DNA of 64,000 bases, taken from contig JAMZAV010002026.1 of NCBI GenBank assembly GCA_024449915.1, forward strand, positions 50,023-114,022, read 5' to 3'. The DNA comes from Sweltsa coloradensis (taxonomy: Eukaryota > Arthropoda > Insecta > Plecoptera > Chloroperlidae). Positions within the stretch are counted from its first letter, which is position 1. Every line of letters begins with the position of its first letter. Shown one piece after another: positions 21,358 through 31,918 of this stretch. The notes under the pieces are model-generated. The model had not been told where the DNA came from. It ran no database searches and saw nothing but the letters and a program-made list of their open reading frames with translations. The translations under genes and the position numbers were made by a program.

Positions 21358-21940
21358 GGATGAGCGTAGCGAGCGAAGTGAAGATTCCATTTCACTACAC
21401 TGGAGAAAAAAATCCGGAATGTTTTTTTTTCTTTTTTTCTTTTTGTTTTATTTTTGGCTGTTTGTTAACACGATTCCGGCTAAACCGATACTCCAATTAC
21501 AATGAAATTTTATGGAGGCCTTCGAAATCTCTGAACTTAGAACTGCCACGTTTTTGAGCGCAATCGAAAAATTATTTCTCATGAAAATCGCAATTTTACG
21601 ATTTTTTTCGATTTTTCAAATTTCTTCGACTTTTAACACCTACATGCTTTATCCGATTTTAATGATTTTTTCACAGAACCATAATTTAATGAATTAAGAT
21701 ATTCTTGTGAAATTTGAGCGCAATCGAAAAATTATTTCTTTGAAAATCGAAATTTTACGTATTTTTTCTTTTTTAAAACAATTCTTCGACTTATAACACC
21801 TACATGCTTTATCCGATGTTAATGATTTTTTTCACAGAACCGTAATTTTATGAATTAAGATATTCGTGTGAAATTTGAGCGTAATCGAAAAATTATTTTT
21901 TATAAAAATCGAAATTTTACGGGTTTTTTCTTTTTTAAAG
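21358..21940. repeat. Dispersed repeat family A, copy 4 (reverse orientation)
   Basis: Begins GGATGAGCGTAGCGAGCG and runs through the conserved GGCTAAACCGATACTCC block and about three sub-units before breaking into GGCTATTGTACCACCTC. The right end is missing. Confidence 0.8.
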
Positions 21941-22287
21941 GCTATTGTACCACCTCTGGCCGATAATTTGAAAAGTCGAAGAAACATGTCTGAAAAGTTT
22001 GCTGAATGAAAGAAGGCCTTTAAAATAACAGAAAAAAAATCGTGAATTTTTTTGGGCGGGACATAACCTCATTTTCGGAAATTAGATTTAGATTTTTGGA
22101 CAAAAGTGTAATATACCAGACTAGTTCAAAATTAAATTTTGAGAATCGGTTTTCTAGACATAGTTTCTAAACACCTTTAGCTATAACTTGACTATAGCTA
22201 AAATAGTTTTCTGAAAATAACAGTTGATGTACGAATTTTTTGTCAAACGGTACAAAACTCGTATTTTTACCGTTTGACAAATTAATT

Positions 22288-23076
22288 GGATGAGCGTAGC
22301 GAGCGTAGCGAGCGAAGCGAAGATTCCATTTCACTACACTGGAGAAAAAAATCCGCGATGTTTTTTTTTTTTTTTTTTTTCTTCTTTTTTTTCTGTTTGT
22401 ATTATTGTGTGTTTGTTAACACGATTCCGGCTAAACCGATACTCCAATTGCGATTAAATTTTATGGAGACCTTCGAAATCTCTGAACTTAGAACTGCCAC
22501 GTTTTTGAGCGCAATCGGAAAATTATTTCTCATGAAAATCGCCATTTTACGAATTTTTTCGATTTTTAAAATAGTTCTTCGACTTATAACACCTACATGC
22601 TTAATTCGATTGTAATGGTTTTTTCACAGGAACCTTAATTTTATGAATTAAGATATTCGTGTGAAATTTGAGCGCAATCGAAAAATTATTTCTCATGAAA
22701 ATCGAAATTTTACAGGTTTTTTCTTTTTTTTAACAAGTCTTTGACTTATAACACCTACATGCTTTATCCTATTGTAATGAATTTTTCACAGAACCTTAAT
22801 TTTATGAATTAATATATTTTTGTAAAATTTGAGCGCAATCGAATAATTATTTCTTATGAAAATCGCAATTTTACGATTTTTTTCTCTTTTTTTAATTAAA
22901 AAAATTAAAAAAATAATGTTAATTTTGTATTTTTTTAATTTAATTTAAAAAAATTATTCGACTTTGTAATAATTTTGTCACTGAACAACAGAAAATCCTC
23001 ATAACACAATCATGGCAGCTCAATGCACCAATTACGCTCATCCAACAACGCGGCGGGACTTAAGCGTTTTCCTAGT
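22288..23076. repeat. Dispersed repeat family A, copy 5, with both ends
   Basis: GGATGAGCG at 22288 and inverted CGCTCATCC ending at 23043 define about 756 bp. AACAACGCGGCGGGACTTAA and GCGTTTTCCTAGT follow to 23076. Short inverted arms (AAATAGTTTTCTGAAAATAA at about 22200 and its complement at about 23105-23128) flank the whole copy. Confidence 0.8.
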
Positions 23077-23129
23077 TTTAAATTCGAATTTTAAATTCGT
23101 TCACCAACTGTTATTTTCAGAAAACTATT

Positions 23130-23645
23130 CAACTTAAACGGCGCTCATTCTGTGAGTCTGCGTGTGTGTACATCGAAAACCAGCCGAAACGCTGAACAGA
23201 TTGCGCTGATATTTTAAACAGACATCCGGTGAACTGCTGACAAAATCAGCTAGATCCATTGCGATTTAAACCTAAAAGAAATAATAAATTGAAAAATAGG
23301 CTGCCAATGTGTAGAAATTATTTAACGACAATGATTTTGATTTGAAAAAAATATTTTGTTTGTTATTTGCCTGGCTGTGAAATACCGTGCCCAAAGTTTA
23401 TCGAATTTTGCACGCTCAAGGTACCCACAAAATTCGCTCGCAGATTGAGTAAACCTTGCAATCTTTACACGTATTTCGTACTGGCTTTGTTTTCCATAGT
23501 ATTGTCAAATATGATGGACTTCACTGCGTTATATGTATTTCAAAACATGTTTAATAATTTTAAAATACAATCCAGATATTACAAAATCTTTCCCGACCAG
23601 GGGATTGAACCCACGTCTCCCACATTTCGGCTATAAGGGCGCCTT
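23130..23645 (-). mobile_element. tRNA-derived SINE 1, minus-strand copy
   Basis: On the minus strand the head reads TAGTTGGCTAAGGCG (A-box-like) and GGGTTCAATCCCC (B box), followed by the same body as at 20497-21045. The B box is better preserved here. It forms one arm of a kilobase-scale inverted repeat. Confidence 0.65.
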
Positions 23646-23655
23646 AGCCAACTAG

Positions 23656-23914
23656 ATAGGGAAACGTCAAAGTCGTTGTTAGACGAGTGAGCAAGTCATG
23701 TGTTGAGTACCCGGGAACATTTGCATTTAAGTTTGATAATTATATTGGTATAAATAATAGGGTTTTTAAGTTTAGTTGGCATAAGGGCGCTTCAACTGTA
23801 ACGCCATAATGCGCCACTCTAGCCTATGATAGGCTAGGGAGAAAAGTAATGTTACCGGGTACTCAACACATGGCTCACTCACTCGTTAACCAATGACTTT
23901 GGCGTTTCCCTAGT
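23656..23914. mobile_element. MITE family C, complete copy
   Basis: The left end ATAGGGAAACGTCAAAGTC and the right end GACTTTGGCGTTTCCCTAGT are inverted repeats that extend for about 65-70 bases, with some mismatches (AGTACCCGGGAACATT against AATGTTACCGGGTACT). The element is about 260 bp. No clear target duplication. Confidence 0.7.
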
Positions 23915-23971
23915 ATCATGGATGTCAACAGTCACAACAAATGACAATTTAGTGAAGATGTGTTTTGAGTT

Positions 23972-24043
23972 TGGACAGCTAAATTGGTAGAGCTATGGCG
24001 CGTTAAGCCAGAGGTTCTGGGTTCGATCCCCAGTCAGGGCATA
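23972..24043 (+). repeat. tRNA-like sequence (SINE head or tRNA pseudogene)
   Basis: AGCTAAATTGGTAGAGC resembles a D-arm/A box, TGGC/GCCA enclose a GTT-containing loop, and CTGGGTTCGATCCCCAG is a perfect T arm with B box. The acceptor stem does not pair and position 33 is not T, so it is not a functional tRNA. Confidence 0.55.
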
Positions 24044-24458
24044 CTTTGATTATTATAAGCATTATTGTAAGCATAATAATAATATAGTAAAATAGAACAG
24101 GAAATATACATTATTTCCTACACGCAATGAGAGAGAGTGAGAGACTTGACTTTTATTCGAACAATAGGATAAATACGTGTACACATATGTTACAAAGAAA
24201 TTACAAAGGAAAAAATAAAATAAATACAACAATATTGGAGCTAAATTTTTTGATGGGTAAGTAAAATTGAAGTCTTCGCTTCGCTCAACCAAAAATTAAA
24301 TTAAAAATAAATTTTAACATAGACTTCTAAAAATATAAGAAACTAAAAAGTAAATATAGAGATAGAAATACAGAGATTGATTGATCGATTAAAAGTTTTA
24401 ATTTGCTGGCAAGATTAAGGCCACGGGGCCTTTTTTTACATCTAACCAGCTAACTAAC

Positions 24459-24720
24459 GAGAGAGAGCGAGAGAGAGAGTGAGAGGGGGGGGAGAGAGAG
24501 ATTTTAAATAACGCGCCCAAATAGAATACAGGGTATCAAGAAATAAAGACAACGCAAAAAGACGTACGTAACCAAAACAGGGGGATCTTTAGGCAGTACG
24601 AGACAGCCACTCCTACTTGTCCCTTTTTAGGCAGTACGAGAAAAATCTTAGGCAGTACGAGAAAATAAGGTAAAACAGGTATAAAAACCTTTTTTAGGCA
24701 GTACGCGATTAGGCAGTGGG
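24459..24720 (-). repeat. Right terminal inverted repeat with (GA)n tail
   Basis: A reverse complement of 19673-19950. It contains TTAGGCAGTACGAG motifs at about 24590, 24629, 24650 and 24694 and ends GGCAGTGGG. The GA-run differs in length and composition from the left arm. Confidence 0.88.
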
Positions 24721-25269
24721 ACCTAACGTCACACTGTTTCGGTAATTTATTTCTTCATGGTTTTTATGTAACCTAACGTCACACTGTTTCGGTAATTTAT
24801 TTCTTCATGGTTTTTATGTCGTCTCCGAACCACCCCTGCGAGGATGGACATGTGTTAACCTTCCCTTCATCCCGCCAGCACTCTGGGTTGGGTGATGTGT
24901 GGTAACGCTATGGTTCCCATTGTTTTATAATTAGTAGTAGTAATGTTTAATTTAAGTTGCCTTTATTGTTTTGTGTTCTATAAGTTAGTGAATTGTGTGA
25001 ATTGACATTTCTAATTAGTCTTTTAGTTTATTTTGTCATTATTATATTCTTAGGTTGGTGACCATGTGAGAGGGGGAGGTCAAGTTTGGCTTGGCTTCGA
25101 GGGTGTTGTGAAGTCAGTTGGTCTACGGATCCCAGAGAGTACGAACTACGGTTCTGTGCTTCTCATAATTGTGGAATTTTACATTAAATAAACAGTATCT
25201 TAAATTAACTTTACATACGTGTATTCATTTAGCACCTCTTCCTTAATTAGCCGGGTGGAGAGTGTAGCA
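24721..25269 (+). repeat. 3' LTR, right fragment
   Basis: Continues the LTR after the nested element and ends GAGAGTGTAGCA. Its first 48 bases or so (ACCTAACGTCACACTGTTTC...TTTTTATGT) are present twice in tandem, at 24721 and about 24770. About 35 bases present in the 5' LTR are deleted after GGGTTGGGT. Confidence 0.88.
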
Positions 25270-25278
25270 GAAGGTTTA

Positions 25279-25389
25279 ATAATAGAGAAATCAAATATTT
25301 ACGAGTCATTTCGCTGTGTTCGCTTTTATTAATATTTGATTAACATTTGATTTCTCTATTATTTCGGGCTGTGAAAGCATGAAGCAAGA

Positions 25390-25467
<78 letters not shown>

Positions 25468-25530
25468 TAATAAACTAATAATTAATAAAAAACGAACACA
25501 GCGAAATGACTCGTAAATATTTGATTATAA
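25279..25530. repeat. Nested inverted repeats around a (TAA)n array
   Basis: AATAATAGAGAAATCAAAT (25279-25297) is matched by its complement at 25345-25363. Between them, TTACGAGTCATTTCGCTGTG pairs with CACAGCGAAATGACTCGTAA at about 25497-25516, across a TAA array at about 25389-25472. Confidence 0.75.
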
Positions 25531-27589
25531 TAATAATAATAATAATTATTATTATTATTATTATTTATTATTATTTTTTTTATTATTATTTATTATTTAT
25601 TATTATTTTTATTATTATTTTACGCTTTATGGGTAATCATCACACAACTGTTTCACTAATTTATTTGAAGTACATAAGCCTATTGAGAGGAATATATTTA
25701 GGCAAAGCAAAAAAGGAATAGTAAATGACCACATAGAACCTCCAGTCTTTTAGGGCGATAGATTGTAAGATTCCTTACGTTACACATAAAGATAAATGAA
25801 GAACTAATCAGTTGGGATTAGTGTAAAATAAAATAGTTAATTAATTAAGTTAATCCTCTGGTTTATTGAGGTAAGAAAAAAGGTGAAAGTTCAGGGTCAG
25901 CGGCAATTGGCATCGTTTACATACAAAATACATAACATAAACCATTTAACTTAGCTATATCTAAATACCCGCTCATTAAAGAGTCTTTATCGGTCCAATC
26001 GAAAATAGTTCAAATATATATATTTTCATACGGTCCCACTCACTGGCACAGCTCACCCACAGTTCCACACACGTTGACGATGGCGACGTCGGCTTCAGGA
26101 TTGTTGAGGGCCGGACGCTCGTAGTATGCAGAAAAGGGGAGGGCGATGTTGTTGTCCCCGGCGTGGTCGTCTGGCTTCAATCCCGACAGGTCAACACAGA
26201 TTCACACACACACACACACACACAGTTTATAATTGCAAAGCACGGTGGTGCGGAAAGTCCACACACTGCCACACAGTTCGATTCACACACCGGCACAGAT
26301 TAAAGTTTAATTAAAACTGTCCTCAATATGAAATTAACTTGAACAATGTGTACACCTGGAAATTAACTTCTGTTTTAGAATATAAATATACAACACTCAC
26401 GGATCGTTTGGTTCGATACCACGATTTCGAGAGGTGGGTTTATTTGTCCCAACCGTCTCCTCCGTGCACCCGATTACCACTGTCCCCTTCTACACTTCCA
26501 CCCCCTGTATGCCATCTTGACCATGTTGCCAGATGGGCAATCTAATTCTACAGATTATTTATAAACTAGCAATAGAAATACACTTATAACATAACCATAC
26601 ATGTATAAAAATTACACTCTGTCAGTAATTGATGATTCTTCTTTTAACAAGGCAAAAATGTAAATTACCACAGTAAAATAATAGTTGAAGGCGTGGTCAC
26701 CAAGGACCACGCCGATGCAGCCGAAAATGGCAACTAAGGGCTAAAATCAAATTAAAATACTCTGTTCATCCCTTCTCCGCCAAAGACGTATTGCTGAATG
26801 GCCAGTTGACAAGAGCAATCCCTTTATTTACGATTGGCTGCCTGTCACTGACAGGACCACCGACAAGGCTAACCCTAGCTACCTGCACCTTCATATTTAC
26901 ACCCACACCTGGCCTTCGTCTTACATCTATTTAATAAGATATACAAGAATATTAATTAATGTTATTGCGAGTCATTACAAGATATTGATAGTAAACTTGG
27001 GCTAGCACAACAGTCACAGTGCACGCGTGTTATTGGTTTGGACGAGGAAACACTTGAAGCCCCGAAAAGTTATTTGTGAACTGAAGAAGGAAGTTTTTGT
27101 GGTCTCACGAAAGTTTCAAAAAGTAATGTCTTATCAAATATGCATTTACAAAATGAAGCGTGTGATCAAACTTCTAGATACACACATGGTCTATTTGCTT
27201 GAATATGTCTTAAATGTGGCATGCTGTGAAATGAGAGCGCCTCGACCAAGCCGTCAGGTGGTGAGTGAGTTTGTGATCGATGTCTCCTACCTCGTATATA
27301 AAGTTGCTTGCGTTCTAAAGCGAGAGCCTGAGATCTCAATCAAGACGGTTTGGAGGCAATGAAAAAGCCATTAGTGTCCGCGATATTTATTAGAGTGTAG
27401 TGAATGGGCGTGGGTCGGGGCCGATCTCAGATGTAGGCTTACCATCTGTTAAACGCAGCATCTTGAAAGATTGAAAGTATGAACGAACATCTGTTCCAGG
27501 TTATTTCCACGCTAAATAGTCTCTTCCGTCGTTTAATAAATGAGATATCACGACCACCTATATACGCGATGTTCGTCTCTAGCTGAGAT
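25531..27589. other. Non-coding interval with TAA/TTA and CA microsatellites
   Basis: TTA/TAA runs are at 25531-25620 and a CA run at about 26205-26224. A 111-codon open frame at 27027-27362 has no recognisable domain and no splice or context support. Nothing else is interpretable. Confidence 0.5.
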
Positions 27590-28027
27590 CAGAGTCGATA
27601 CAGGAGTTTCCCCGTCGGAGAAGTCCGTCAACTCCCTATTGCGCCCTGGGTTAAATAAAATGTCGGTTTTTGGCGTTTGGAATCTAACGTTCCGCGAGAC
27701 TCTGTGTGAAAATGGATGGTTCTACTTCACTAAAACTGCGTCACTGTCTTTATAGAAGCTAAGGCTATTAGACCGCGTACTTACTTCTTTTTTCCAAAAT
27801 ATGCTACCAAGTCAAAAAATAGTGAATGACTTTGAAACCTGGCTCTTTTAGAACATCAAAACTATTTTCTTCTTATTTTTCTGATCTGGTACACGGCCAA
27901 TATCGCCACCTCAAAATAATTTCAAACTTCAATTCGCCAGGGCACACCATTCAACGTAGGGTGTTGTGTTTTTGTGACATTACTTTTTCAACTGGTTTTC
28001 TAGAGGCTGACTGAGAGATTTTTTTTT

Positions 28028-28120
28028 AACAATTGTCTTTCCTGCGAATTTTTCGTATGGCGGTATTTTGTACCGATTTGTACCGCCAAACAAAAAAATT
28101 CGTAGGAAGGACAGTTGTTT
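28028..28120. repeat. Long hairpin
   Basis: AACAATTGTCTTTCCTGCGA...GGCGGTA (28028-28065) pairs with TACCGCC...TCGTAGGAAGGACAGTTGTT (28081-28120), with few mismatches and a loop of about 15 bases. Confidence 0.8.
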
Positions 28121-28137
28121 AAAAAAATATTATATAA

Positions 28138-28335
28138 TAGGACCTCCCCAACGGGGAAACTTCTTTATCGACTCTGATAGTACTATTGTTTGGGGGACCT
28201 CCCCAACGGGGAAACTTCTTTATCGACTCTGATAGTACTATGGTTGGGGGACCTCCCCAACGGGGAAACTTCTTTATCGACTATGATAGTACTATCAGAG
28301 TCGATAAAGAAGTTTCCCCTTTGGGGAGGTCCCCT
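28138..28335. repeat. Three tandem modules followed by an inverted module
   Basis: ACCTCCCCAACGGGGAAACT plus TCTTTATCGACT(C/A)TGATAGTACTAT occurs three times in a row, about 55 bases apart. An inverted copy follows, centred on GATAGT|ACTATC at 28290/28291, giving a palindrome with arms of about 44 bases. Two further copies lie at about 29010-29100. Confidence 0.85.
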
Positions 28336-29100
28336 TACTCCCAAGTCAAAACGGAATCTAACGTCCTGCGCGCTGAGGGCGGCTCAAATGTGAAACTAAT
28401 AAAAGCACTGAACGCTAAATACGGTCAGTAGATTATCGGTATGCAGTGACGTGACAATGCAATTAACAAAACAACAGACGAAACGTCAAACCTTAATTTT
28501 ATTTCAATCATATTAGCCCAGGGCCCTAGCCCTTTAAAACGATTTACTTTCGATTTATTATTGTACTAAAAAGTGTTGCGCAGGCGTCACTGACATTTTC
28601 GTGCGAAATTAATTGAGATATGGGTTGTTTAAGCCAGACGGACGTAAGTGCAGACTAGGCCCAAGGCCACAATACAGTTTTCAGACGTTAGTACGCCCTA
28701 GGCACTCAAATCGAAATCTTGAACAATACATATTGTCGGCCTAGGTCCTAAGCTTAGGTCTACTCCATCAGAAATATCCTCATCAATAAAGACAGTTTGC
28801 TTTATGCCAAAACACTCGCCAACATTCGATCGTATTTAATATTTTGACGTTTCACGTCATTCGTCGTCAACGACTGTTAACTTCTAGTAAAAAAGTGACG
28901 TAGTTTATTTTAAGTAGTTCCATCAATCGTCACACAGAGTCGCGTGGAACGTTAGATTCCAAACGCCAAAAAACCGACTTTTTATTTAACCCAGGGCGGT
29001 ATATGGAGTTGGAGGACCTCCTCAACGGGGAAACTTCTTTATCGACTCTGGTACTATGGTTGGGGGATCTCCCCAACGGGGAAACTTCTTTATTGACTCT

Positions 29101-29876
29101 GCTTAGAGTAACGTCCCATCATCTTTTAAATAGCGCGAAATGAATGTTATCATTGCAATGTTGAACGTACAAATTTGTAGATAGGTAAGGTTTTATACGT
29201 TTACAATGGATGTTATAGTAAGTAAACATTTGTATTTTATACGTTATTATTATTAGGTCTAGGCTCATGCCTCGGGCAAATTATTAGAAAATTAGAATGC
29301 TTGACATGGATTTTGACCATTTTGACTACATCCGATCGCGATTACATACTTTTTGACGGTGAGAACTATGTGAGGACCTATGACGTAAATAAGCTTTGTG
29401 TAGCAATGCGTTAGACGCTCAGTCTTCTACCCCCCCCCCCCCCGAGCGCTGGCGTGCCGATTAGAAGTCTGCTTGAAGGGGGAAAATTATTTCACTGAAA
29501 TAACTAAGAAGATGCAGTGGATTATTTGAGTGTCTTACTCGAGTTAACTCGCATCGGTTAAATGAAATAAGATCTGCTTTAAATTCCACCGCTTGGTAAC
29601 ATCTGGTACGATACATTTAGATGTCAGTTTTACTTCTTCAAGAAATCGTCAAATAGGCAGCTCCATACTGAGAGTCTAGCATATTTTTTTAATGTCATTG
29701 GTGAGAACGCTACATTTTTACGGCGGTGATCCCACAGAAATTTTAACACATGAACATATAATGTTCTCTAGATGAGAGTAGAAGAAGGACCCCCCCCCCC
29801 CCCATGCAGAGTAGTGTTTTACAACGTAGAAGGTGAAGTAGTTTGGTGTGTTTGGTTGGTTTCAGGGCGCGCCAAA
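29101..29876. other. Non-coding interval
   Basis: Two poly-C runs (about 29431-29443 and 29790-29802) are the only notable features. Confidence 0.5.
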
Positions 29877-29880
29877 CGTT

Positions 29881-30126
29881 TGGTCAATGCGCCACTCTCG
29901 CCTGGGAGATGCTGGGAGTACAGCCACGGGGAGTGTATCAGGTCGACGGGCAGAGCTTGCTCCTAGTTTCACACTCTCGCCTGGCCTGGGAGATGCTGGG
30001 AGGACAGCCACGGGGAGTGTATCAGGACGACGGGCAGAGCTTGCTCCTAGTTTCACACTGTCGCCTGGCCTGGGAGATGCTGGGAGGACAGCCACGGGGA
30101 GTGTATCAGGACGACGGGCAGAGCTT
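29881..30126. repeat. 84-bp tandem repeat, about 2.7 units
   Basis: CCTGGGAGATGCTGGGAG starts at 29901, 29985 and 30069, exactly 84 bases apart, with CAGCCACGGGGAGTGTATCA and GACGGGCAGAGCTT in each unit. Because 84 is a multiple of three, three different frames stay open over it; none looks like a gene. Confidence 0.9.
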
Positions 30127-31030
30127 AAAGCATGTATGTGTTATAAGCCCAAGAAAATTGATTTAAACTGAAAAAAGCGTAAAATTGCGATTTTCATGAG
30201 AAATAATTTTTAATTACGCTCAAATTTCACACGAATATATTAATTCATAAATTTAAGGTTCTGTATAAAAATCATTACAATCGAATAAAGCATGTAGGTG
30301 TTATAAGATAAAGACAATTTTAAAAAATCGTAGAAACATCGTAAAATTGCGATTTTAATGAGAAATAAATTTTCGATTGCGTTCAAATTTCACATGAATA
30401 TATTCATTTATAAAATTAAGGTTCTGTGAAATAATAATTACAATCGAATAAAGGATATAGTTGTTATAAGTCGAAGAAATGTTTTAAGATTTTTTTTAAA
30501 TCGAAAAAAATCATAAAATTGCAATTTTAATGAGAAATATTTTTTAGATTGTGCTCAAAAACGTGGCAGTTCTAAGTTGAGAGATTTCGAAGGCCTCCTG
30601 AAAATTTCATCGCAATTGGAGTATCGGTTTAGCCGGAATCGTGTTAACAAACACACAAAAATACAAACAAAAACAAAAAAGAAAAACGAAAAAATCGTAA
30701 AATTGCAATTTTCATGAGAAATAATTTTTTTATCGATTTTTCGTACGTGGCAGTTTTAAGTTCAGAGATTTTAAAGGTCTCCAGAAAATTTCATCGCAAT
30801 TGGAGTATCGGTTTAGCCAGAATCGTGTTAACAAACACACAAAAATACAAACAAAAACAAAAAAGAAAAACGAAAAAAATTATAAAATTGCGATATTAAG
30901 AGAAATAATTTTTTGATTGATTTTTCGTACGTGGCAGTTCTAAGTTCAGAGATTTCAAAGGTCTCCAGAAAATTCCATCGCAATTGGAGTATCGGTTTAG
31001 CCGGAATCGAGTTAACAAACACAAAAAAAT
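30127..31030. repeat. Dispersed repeat family A, copy 6 (several units)
   Basis: Begins abruptly with AAAGCATGTATGTGTTATAAG right after the 84-bp array. It has about three long sub-units, then three copies in a row of the GGAGTATCGGTTTAGCC block (30616, 30802 and 30985), each followed by AACAAACACA. This local triplication is unique to this copy. Confidence 0.8.
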
Positions 31031-31032
31031 AC

Positions 31033-31918
31033 ACTAGGAAAACGCTTAAGTCCCGCCGCGTTGTTGGATGAGCGTATATGGTGCATTGTGCTGCCATGTG
31101 TTACGCGGATTTTCTGTTGTTCTGTGAAAAATTCATTACTTAGGCGAAGATTTTTTTTATTAAATTAAATTAAATAAAAAATTAACTCAATTTTTTTAAT
31201 TTAACTAAATTAAATAAAAAATTAACTTAATTTTTTAATTAATCGTAATTTTTAAAAAAGAAAAAAATCGTAAAATTGCAATTTTCATAAGAAATAATTA
31301 TTCGATTGCGCTCAAATTTAACACGAATATATTAATTCAAAATGAAGGTTCTGTAAAAAAATCATTACAATAGGATAAAGCATGTAGGTGTTATAAGTCA
31401 AAGAATTGTTTTAAAAAAGAAAAAAACCCGTAAAATTACGATTTTCATGAGAAATAATTTTTCGATTATGCTCAAATTTCACACGAATATCTTAATTCAT
31501 AAAATTAAGGTTCTGTGAAAAAATCATTACAATCGGATAAAGCATGTAGGTGTTATAAGTCGAAGAAATTTTTTAAAAATCGAAAAAAATCGTAAAATTG
31601 CGTTTTTTATGAGAAAAAATTTCCCGATTGCGCTCAAAAACGTGGCAGTTCTAAGTTCAGAGATTTCGAAGGCCTCCATAAAATTTCATCGCAATCGGAG
31701 TATCGGTTTAGCCGGAATCGTGTTAACAAACACACAAAAATACAAAAAAAAAGAAAAAAAAACATTCCGGATTTTTTTCTCCAGTGTAGTGAAATGGAAT
31801 CTTCGCTTCGCTCGCTACGCTCGCTACGCTCATCCAAAAAAAAAGAAAAAAACAATCCGGATTTTTTTCTTCAATGTAGTAGAATGGAATCTTCGCTTCG
31901 CTCGCTTCGCTCATCCAA
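31033..31918. repeat. Dispersed repeat family A, copy 7, with both ends
   Basis: Starts ACTAGGAAAACGCTTAAG, then GTTGTTGGATGAGCG, and ends CGCTCATCCAACA. The inverted GTTGGATGAGCG ends define about 860 bp. The CTTCGCTTCGCTCGCTACGC terminus is duplicated near 31800 and 31900. Confidence 0.8.

Larger units (their letters stand above)
19673..24720. mobile_element. Nested DNA element with long terminal inverted repeats, no transposase
   Basis: CCCACTGCCTAATCGCG begins at 19673 and its complement ends at 24720. The inverted arms match over about 220 bases with only a handful of differences and continue into a (TC)n/(GA)n run. Each arm carries several CGTACTGCCTAA copies. The interior is a pile of inverted SINE, MITE and family A copies without a transposase frame, so it is non-autonomous. 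The left end has ten extra bases (GGTGTATTAT), so the target duplication is unclear. Confidence 0.8.
15581..25269 (+). mobile_element. LTR retrotransposon (gypsy/Ty3-like), internally deleted and with nested insertion
   Basis: Two LTRs in the same orientation, both beginning TGTGCTGTCTC and ending TGTAGCA, bracket the element. The 4-bp duplication GAAG flanks it exactly (15577-15580 and 25270-25273). Internal order is primer-binding site, leader, gag, protease, and the N-terminal edge of reverse transcriptase; the RT core, RNase H and integrase are missing. No envelope gene is seen. A 5-kb inverted-repeat element sits in the 3' LTR. Without it the copy would be about 4.6 kb. Confidence 0.88.
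27590..29050. mobile_element. Non-autonomous element with about 115-bp terminal inverted repeats
   Basis: The left arm starts CAGAGTCGATACAGGAGTTT and the right arm ends AACTTCTTTATCGACTCTG; the inverted match runs inward to about 27709 and 28930, including TTTGGCGTTTGGAATCTAAC on both sides. The interior has tandem and inverted modules of the same terminal sequence and a separate 38-base-arm hairpin. No transposase frame or clear target duplication. Confidence 0.72.

Noticed and set aside
23972..24043. Functional tRNA gene
   Set aside because: The T arm and B box are good, but the acceptor stem does not pair and position 33 is not T.
25506..25721. Hydrophobic frame suggesting a membrane peptide
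   Set aside because: The Ile/Tyr/Leu run is a translation of TAA/TTA microsatellite DNA.
27027..27362. 111-codon open frame, plus strand
   Set aside because: No domain, no signal or membrane pattern, no similarity to other parts of the window, and it is in non-coding surroundings. Random open frames of this size are expected.
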